NCBI RefSeq assembly: GCF_001673405.1
Contig: NZ_LZLV01000034.1
Span: 1 to 64,000, forward strand
DNA from: Mycobacterium sp. 1245111.1
Lineage (GTDB): Bacteria > Actinomycetota > Actinomycetes > Mycobacteriales > Mycobacteriaceae
Direction of reading: 5' to 3'
DNA length: 64,000 nucleotides
The notes below the pieces were generated by a model that saw nothing but the letters and a program-made list of their open reading frames with translations, did no database searches and was not told where the DNA came from. The position numbers and the translations under genes are program-made. Below, in pieces: positions 60,484 to 64,000 of this stretch; the stretch's first letter is position 1; each line of letters begins with the position of its first letter.

Positions 60484-60546
60484 CGACGCGGTCTCCATGG
60501 CTTTCGGGTGTTCAAACGGTCGGAGACCATGCTATCGGGGTGAATA

Positions 60547-60568
60547 CGGCCAGCCTTACGGCTGGCCG
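60547..60568. terminator. GC-rich hairpin at the end of the thioesterase gene
   Basis: CGGCCAGCC-TTAC-GGCTGGCCG: perfect 9-bp arms. The loop contains the stop codon of the minus-strand thioesterase gene. No T tract, so it may be a weak or factor-assisted terminator before the thrS promoter. Confidence 0.5.
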
Positions 60569-61179
60569 GGTTTGAGCAGAACGAACAACGCCTCGGCTTC
60601 GGTGAGCACGGTGTCCCCGTCACTCAACCGGCCGGAGACGAAGACCTTGCGGCCCTCCACCCGGTCGACTCCCGCCGCGATCTGCAACTTCTTCTCGATC
60701 GGCACGATCTGGCGGTAGTTGATGTGCAGATACGCGGTGCGCTGCCGGGGTCCGCCGGTGAGCACCGAGGAGGTCAACCCGAGCACGGTGTCGAACAGCA
60801 TTCCGAGGCATCCGCCGTGCACGGCTCCGTTGCGGCCCAGGTGGAATCGGGCGAATCGAGCCCAGCCCTCGATGCGGCCGTCGTCGGTCTTGTGCGCATT
60901 CATCGGGACGGTCAGGATGTTGCCGCGCATCGGCAGGTCCATCCGCCGGCCCGACGGCGAATTCCACTCGTCGGTGTCGTACGGGGCGAGCAGCCCGGAC
61001 AACTTGTCGAGCAGGTCGGCAGCCTCGGTGATCACCTCGTCGGGCGCGTCGACCGCGCGGGCGTGGTCCTGCAGCGCACGAACACCGTCGATGAACCGGC
61101 CGTAATCCGGTCCGCCTTTGGAGCTGGGGTCGGGCGGGTTGAAGCCGCCACCGGGATGCCACGCGTCGTCGGAAGCCAC
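60556..61179 (-). CDS. PaaI-type hotdog thioesterase
   Basis: 207 residues from the GTG at 61179. The hotdog core shows GAVHGGCLGMLFDTVLGL (helix with catalytic-type residues) and AYLHINYRQIVPIEKKLQI. An N-terminal extension of about 80 residues (DYGRFIDGVRALQDHARAV) is of unknown role. The reaction is probably hydrolysis of an acyl-CoA thioester. It lies upstream of thrS and in the same direction, 53 bp or more from it. Confidence 0.85.
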   Translation of the reverse strand: MASDDAWHPGGGFNPPDPSSKGGPDYGRFIDGVRALQDHARAVDAPDEVITEAADLLDKLSGLLAPYDTDEWNSPSGRRMDLPMRGNILTVPMNAHKTDDGRIEGWARFARFHLGRNGAVHGGCLGMLFDTVLGLTSSVLTGGPRQRTAYLHINYRQIVPIEKKLQIAAGVDRVEGRKVFVSGRLSDGDTVLTEAEALFVLLKPGQP

Positions 61180-61212
61180 CCGAACACCGTATTGCCCGGT
61201 GTCGACGTGCCC

Positions 61213-62091
61213 TTAGTCGGCGTTCTGCTTTCCGAGTTCGCTCAGCTTGTCGAACTCGTCGTCGCTGAGTTCGATCTCGGCGGCCGCGACGTTCTCCTCC
61301 AGGTGCGCGACGCTCGAGGTACCCGGAATCGGCAGCACCACCGGCGAGCGCTTCAGCAGCCAGGCCAGCGCCAGCTGTGAGGGCGTGGCGTGACCGTGCT
61401 CCTCGCCGAGCTTGGCCAGCGGGCCGTCGGGGCCCGCGAGCGGCCCGGCCGCCAGCGGGAACCACGGGATGAAGCCGATCCCCTGCTTGGTCGACTCGTC
61501 GAGCAGCGCTTCGGCGCTGCGGTTGGTCAGGTTGTAGAGGTTCTGCACCGACACGATCGTCGCGATTTTTTGCGCGGCGTGCAGCTGGTCGACATTGATC
61601 TCCGACAGCCCGATGTGCCGGATCTTGCCTTCCTGCTGCAGCTTGGCCAGCTCACCGATCTGGTCTTCGAGTGGGAACTTGTCGTCGATGCGGTGCAGCT
61701 GAAACAGGTCGATGGCGTCGACGCCGAGGCGGCGCAGGCTCAGCTCGGTCTCCTGTCGCAGATAGGCCGGGAAGCCCAGCGGAATCCACACGTCGGGCCG
61801 GGTGCGCAGCAGACCGGCCTTGGTGGCGATGACCAGACCGTCGTAGGGATGTAGCGCCTCGCGGATGATCTCTTCGGCAAAGTACGGGCCGTAGGAATCC
61901 GCGGTGTCGATGAAGTTGACGCCGAGTTCGGCCGCGCGCCGCAGCACGCGGATCGCTTCGTCGCGGTCGGCGGGCGGGCCCCACACGCCCTTGCCGGTGA
62001 GACGCATCGCGCCGTAGCCGAGGCGGTTGATCGTGAGATCGCCGCCGAGAGTGAACGTTCCGGATGCCTGAGCGGGAGCTTGGGTAGTCAC
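61213..62091 (-). CDS. Aldo/keto reductase
   Basis: 292 residues. Tetrad residues are in FIDTADSYG (Asp, Tyr), VIATKAG (Lys) and LFQLHRID (His). The C-terminal part (VVLPIPGTSSVAHLEENVAA) binds NADPH. A general carbonyl reductase of the AKR superfamily, close to the actinobacterial YajO/YqkF-like set. Substrate unknown. ATG at 62091; it is divergent from the DUF1990 gene. Confidence 0.93.
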   Translation of the reverse strand: MTTQAPAQASGTFTLGGDLTINRLGYGAMRLTGKGVWGPPADRDEAIRVLRRAAELGVNFIDTADSYGPYFAEEIIREALHPYDGLVIATKAGLLRTRPDVWIPLGFPAYLRQETELSLRRLGVDAIDLFQLHRIDDKFPLEDQIGELAKLQQEGKIRHIGLSEINVDQLHAAQKIATIVSVQNLYNLTNRSAEALLDESTKQGIGFIPWFPLAAGPLAGPDGPLAKLGEEHGHATPSQLALAWLLKRSPVVLPIPGTSSVAHLEENVAAAEIELSDDEFDKLSELGKQNAD

Positions 62092-62150
62092 CTCGCCGAC
62101 CGTACGCCTGCCGGGACAGGCCGGCCACGTTCGCGTGGCAAGCTGAGTCG

Positions 62151-62648
62151 GTGGACTTGCACACGATTGCGCAGTTGCCGTTCACCTATCCGGAAGTGGG
62201 CGCGACCGCTGGGCCGTTTCCACCGGGGTACCGGCACATGGGCTACTCGGCCCACATCGGCATGGGTCAGCTTCGCTTCGAAGAGGCCGCCGACGCGGTC
62301 ATGCACTGGGGCATGCAGCGGGGATCGGGTCTGCGGGTTGAACCGAGCACCGACACGATCACGCCCGGCACGGTGGTCGTGGTGAAAATCGGTTTCCTCA
62401 AGGCGCCGTGCCGGGTGGTTTACGTCGTCGACGAGCCACATGTGCGCGGGTTCGCGTACGGCACGCTGCCGGGCCATCCCGAGATCGGCGAGGAGCGGTT
62501 CGTGGTGCGCCATGACCCAGTCACCTCGGCGGTGTTCGCCGAAGTCTCGGCCTTCTCGCGGCCGGCGACCTGGTGGAGCAAAGCCGGTGGGCCCTTCACC
62601 TCGCTGCTGCAGCGCGTGATGAACAAGCGCTACGTGCGGGCGGTCTAG
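62151..62648 (+). CDS. DUF1990 protein
   Basis: 165 residues from a GTG. Matches DUF1990: an N-terminal region with LPFTYPEVGATAG, then GSGLRVEPST, and FAYGTLPGHPEIGEERFVV followed by VTSAVFAEVSAFSRPATWW and the C-terminal MNKRYVRA. This is a START-like small family of unknown function, common in actinobacteria. No signal peptide. Confidence 0.85.
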   Translation: MDLHTIAQLPFTYPEVGATAGPFPPGYRHMGYSAHIGMGQLRFEEAADAVMHWGMQRGSGLRVEPSTDTITPGTVVVVKIGFLKAPCRVVYVVDEPHVRGFAYGTLPGHPEIGEERFVVRHDPVTSAVFAEVSAFSRPATWWSKAGGPFTSLLQRVMNKRYVRAV

Positions 62649-62674
62649 GCCGGTCTGACGCCATGGCGGCGCGC

Positions 62675-62731
62675 CGACACGTAACCGGTTGCGACGACAC
62701 GCCGAGCCGAGTCGCGCTGGTTTAAGTTTCG
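62675..62731 (+). repeat. 57-bp direct repeat, left copy
   Basis: Identical in length and 50 of 57 bases to 63607-63663, in the same orientation, so the two copies bracket the DUF559 gene. It starts with CGACACGTAA, where TAA in the right copy is the gene's stop. Confidence 0.85.
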
Positions 62732-62767
62732 GGAACCGTCGGGGTCGCGCGAGGCTCCGATCCTGGT

Positions 62768-63616
62768 ATGCGTGACGTATTCGTCGGCAGTGCAGCTATC
62801 CGCCAAGGCCGCCTGACTCCCTATCAGCTCAGATCGCGATTCCGGTCGATCTATCCCGACGTGTACCTGCCGAAGTACACAACTCCCTCGCTCCGGCAAC
62901 GTTCCGAGGGGGCGTGGCTGTGGTCGGATCGTCGCGGCGTCCTCGCCGGGCTTGCTGCCTCGGCATTGCACGGCTCCAATTGGATCGACGACGACGTGCC
63001 CGTCGAGTTGATATGGCGCAACCCGAATCCGCCCGAAGGCATCATCACCCGTAACTATTCGACTGGCGATGACGAGATCACTCGCGTCGCGGGGCTCTCG
63101 GTAACCACGCCCGCGCGCACGGCGTACGACCTCGGTCGCCTTTTACCGCGCGGCGAGTCGGTGGCGCGACTCGATGCGCTCATGAGGGCCACCCCATTCT
63201 CAATTGAGGACGTGCGACTTCTCGTCAAGCGGCACCCGGGCGCTCGGGGTCTGCGAAGGCTGCGGGCAGCCCTGTCGCTGGTCGACGGCGGGGCCGCGTC
63301 ACCGAAGGAGACGTGGCTCCGGCTGCTCCTGATCGACGCAGGATTTCCCACGCCCACCACCCAGATACCCGTACATGCAAAGTGGCGACTTGTCGCTGTG
63401 CTCGACATGGGTTGGGAGACATACAAAGTGGCCGTCGAATACGACGGTGATCAGCACCGAACCAACCGTCGGCAGTACGCGAAGGATCAGTGGCGACTGC
63501 GCAAGCTGGAGTCGTTGGGATGGATCGTCATCCGAGTCATCGCCGAGGACACGCCAGACGACGTCGCGCGACGGGTCCGAGCGGCGCTGCGCAGGCGAGG
63601 CTGCCTCGACACGTAA
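62768..63616 (+). CDS. DUF559-like protein with Vsr-type nuclease C-terminus
   Basis: 282 residues from the ATG at 62768. The N-terminal two thirds (IRQGRLTPYQLRSRF, AASALHGSNWIDDD) resemble the AbiEi-like family of actinobacterial proteins. The C-terminal domain contains KVAVEYDGDQHRTNRRQY, KDQWRLRKLESLGWIVIRV, the Vsr/DUF559 pattern with a probable metal-binding Asp and Glu. It may act as a DNA nuclease or as a degenerate relative in antiphage or toxin systems. Such genes occur in many copies in mycobacteria. The gene is flanked by 57-bp direct repeats, which suggests a mobile past. Confidence 0.8.
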   Translation: MRDVFVGSAAIRQGRLTPYQLRSRFRSIYPDVYLPKYTTPSLRQRSEGAWLWSDRRGVLAGLAASALHGSNWIDDDVPVELIWRNPNPPEGIITRNYSTGDDEITRVAGLSVTTPARTAYDLGRLLPRGESVARLDALMRATPFSIEDVRLLVKRHPGARGLRRLRAALSLVDGGAASPKETWLRLLLIDAGFPTPTTQIPVHAKWRLVAVLDMGWETYKVAVEYDGDQHRTNRRQYAKDQWRLRKLESLGWIVIRVIAEDTPDDVARRVRAALRRRGCLDT

Positions 63617-63663
63617 CTGGTTGCGCCGACATGCCGGGTCGAGTCGCGCTAGTTTACGTTTCG
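63607..63663 (+). repeat. 57-bp direct repeat, right copy
   Basis: Contains the last codons and stop (TAA at 63614-63616) of the DUF559 gene and extends 47 bp beyond. 50 of 57 bases match the left copy. Confidence 0.85.
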
Positions 63664-63679
63664 CGCCGCCGACGCGCCG

Positions 63680-64000
63680 CTAAGCCCAACCCGCGAGCAA
63701 CTCGCGCGCGCCCGTGCAGAGTCGGTCGATGACCTCGCCCACCGGCGCGACATCGGTGACCATCGCGACGCCCTGCCCGGCGTCCACCGCGGCGATACGC
63801 CGATCGTCGGCGGCAATCGCGGTCGCGAGTTCCGCTTCCGCGTCGGCGTCCACGGCCAAGGCGTCCTCGTGTCCGGTCCAGCGCGCGACGAAGTCGTTGC
63901 GCAGCACGCGCGACGGGAACCGCTCCGCCCACGGCAGATGGCGGACGACGTCGTACACCCGGGTGCTGGTGGTGTCGGTTTCGCGGGCCTCGATCAGCGC
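63680..64000 (-). CDS. Nitronate monooxygenase family protein, C-terminal part
   Basis: The open frame enters from the window edge and reads ALIEARETDTTSTRVYDVV, then RFPSRVLRNDFVARWTG to the stop at 63680. The last about 106 residues match the C-terminus of NMO/2-nitropropane dioxygenase-like flavoproteins (TxxTxxxDxxxxxPxRVLRN). The FMN-binding core lies outside the window. These enzymes oxidise alkyl nitronates or act as enoyl reductase relatives. Confidence 0.8.
   Translation of the reverse strand, partial: ALIEARETDTTSTRVYDVVRHLPWAERFPSRVLRNDFVARWTGHEDALAVDADAEAELATAIAADDRRIAAVDAGQGVAMVTDVAPVGEVIDRLCTGARELLAGWA

Overview
The window is chromosomal DNA of a Mycobacterium, most likely a slow-growing non-tuberculous species. 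It has high GC content and many GTG starts. It carries a PE-PPE-Esx (type VII secretion) cluster, a PGRS-type glycine-rich protein, a SecD with a proline-rich insert, PimA/PatA/PgsA1 mannolipid genes and PknH-ectodomain-like lipoproteins. The backbone gene order (hisS, glyoxalase II, ppiB, relA, apt, solute-binding lipoprotein, secF, secD, yajC, gabT, carboxylic acid reductase, ruvB, ruvA, ruvC, DUF4178 to speE operon, yebC, pdxT, tesB2, pdxS, Nudix, pimA, patA, pgsA1, HIT, thrS) matches, from memory, the M. tuberculosis Rv2577-Rv2614c segment, with accessory genes inserted at several junctions.

Layout. 1-1.75 kb: the 5' end of an EsxJ/K-type gene, then PPE and PE, all on the minus strand. 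2.6-6.9 kb: purple acid phosphatase, a mycofactocin-type SDR with an apparent one-base frameshift, an acyl-CoA dehydrogenase and a DUF302 protein. 6.9-20 kb: core genes for translation (hisS), the stringent response (relA), purine salvage (apt) and Sec export (secD/F, yajC), with two tandem cyclophilins (one membrane-anchored, one lipoprotein) reading the other way. 20-28.3 kb: nitroreductase, a small secreted Cys/Trp protein, gabT, a putative DNA-binding protein, a 1166-residue carboxylic acid reductase and membrane proteins. 28.3-30.5 kb: ruvBAC. 30.6-42.3 kb: an accessory island with an XRE-cupin regulator, a 1343-residue PGRS protein that has a signal peptide in place of a PE domain, a sulfotransferase, two methyltransferases, a decayed PGRS 3' end with terminator, small exported proteins and purU. 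42.4-46 kb: an overlapping operon DUF4178-DUF2617-DUF4247-DUF350-membrane SpeE. 46.1-51.6 kb: yebC, then a second accessory block (TetR with a divergent FAD monooxygenase, three PknH-ectodomain-like exported proteins, a methyltransferase). 51.6-60.5 kb: vitamin B6 synthase genes (pdxT, pdxS), tesB2, then the tightly overlapping thrS-HIT-pgsA1-patA-pimA-Nudix run that makes phosphatidylinositol and its first mannosylated, acylated forms. 60.5-64 kb: a thioesterase, aldo/keto reductase, DUF1990, a DUF559 nuclease-like gene bracketed by 57-bp direct repeats, and the C-terminal part of a nitronate monooxygenase.

The most interesting parts are the PGRS island (PGRS domain on a Sec/Tat-like signal, a second decayed PGRS end bracketing a sulfotransferase-methyltransferase pair, a collagen-like lipoprotein, repeated candidate operators), the tandem cyclophilins, the enlarged SecD insert, the cluster of PknH-ectodomain-like proteins and the repeat-flanked DUF559 gene. 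No tRNA, rRNA, CRISPR array or insertion sequence was recognised. All family assignments come from reading the sequence; no database search was run.
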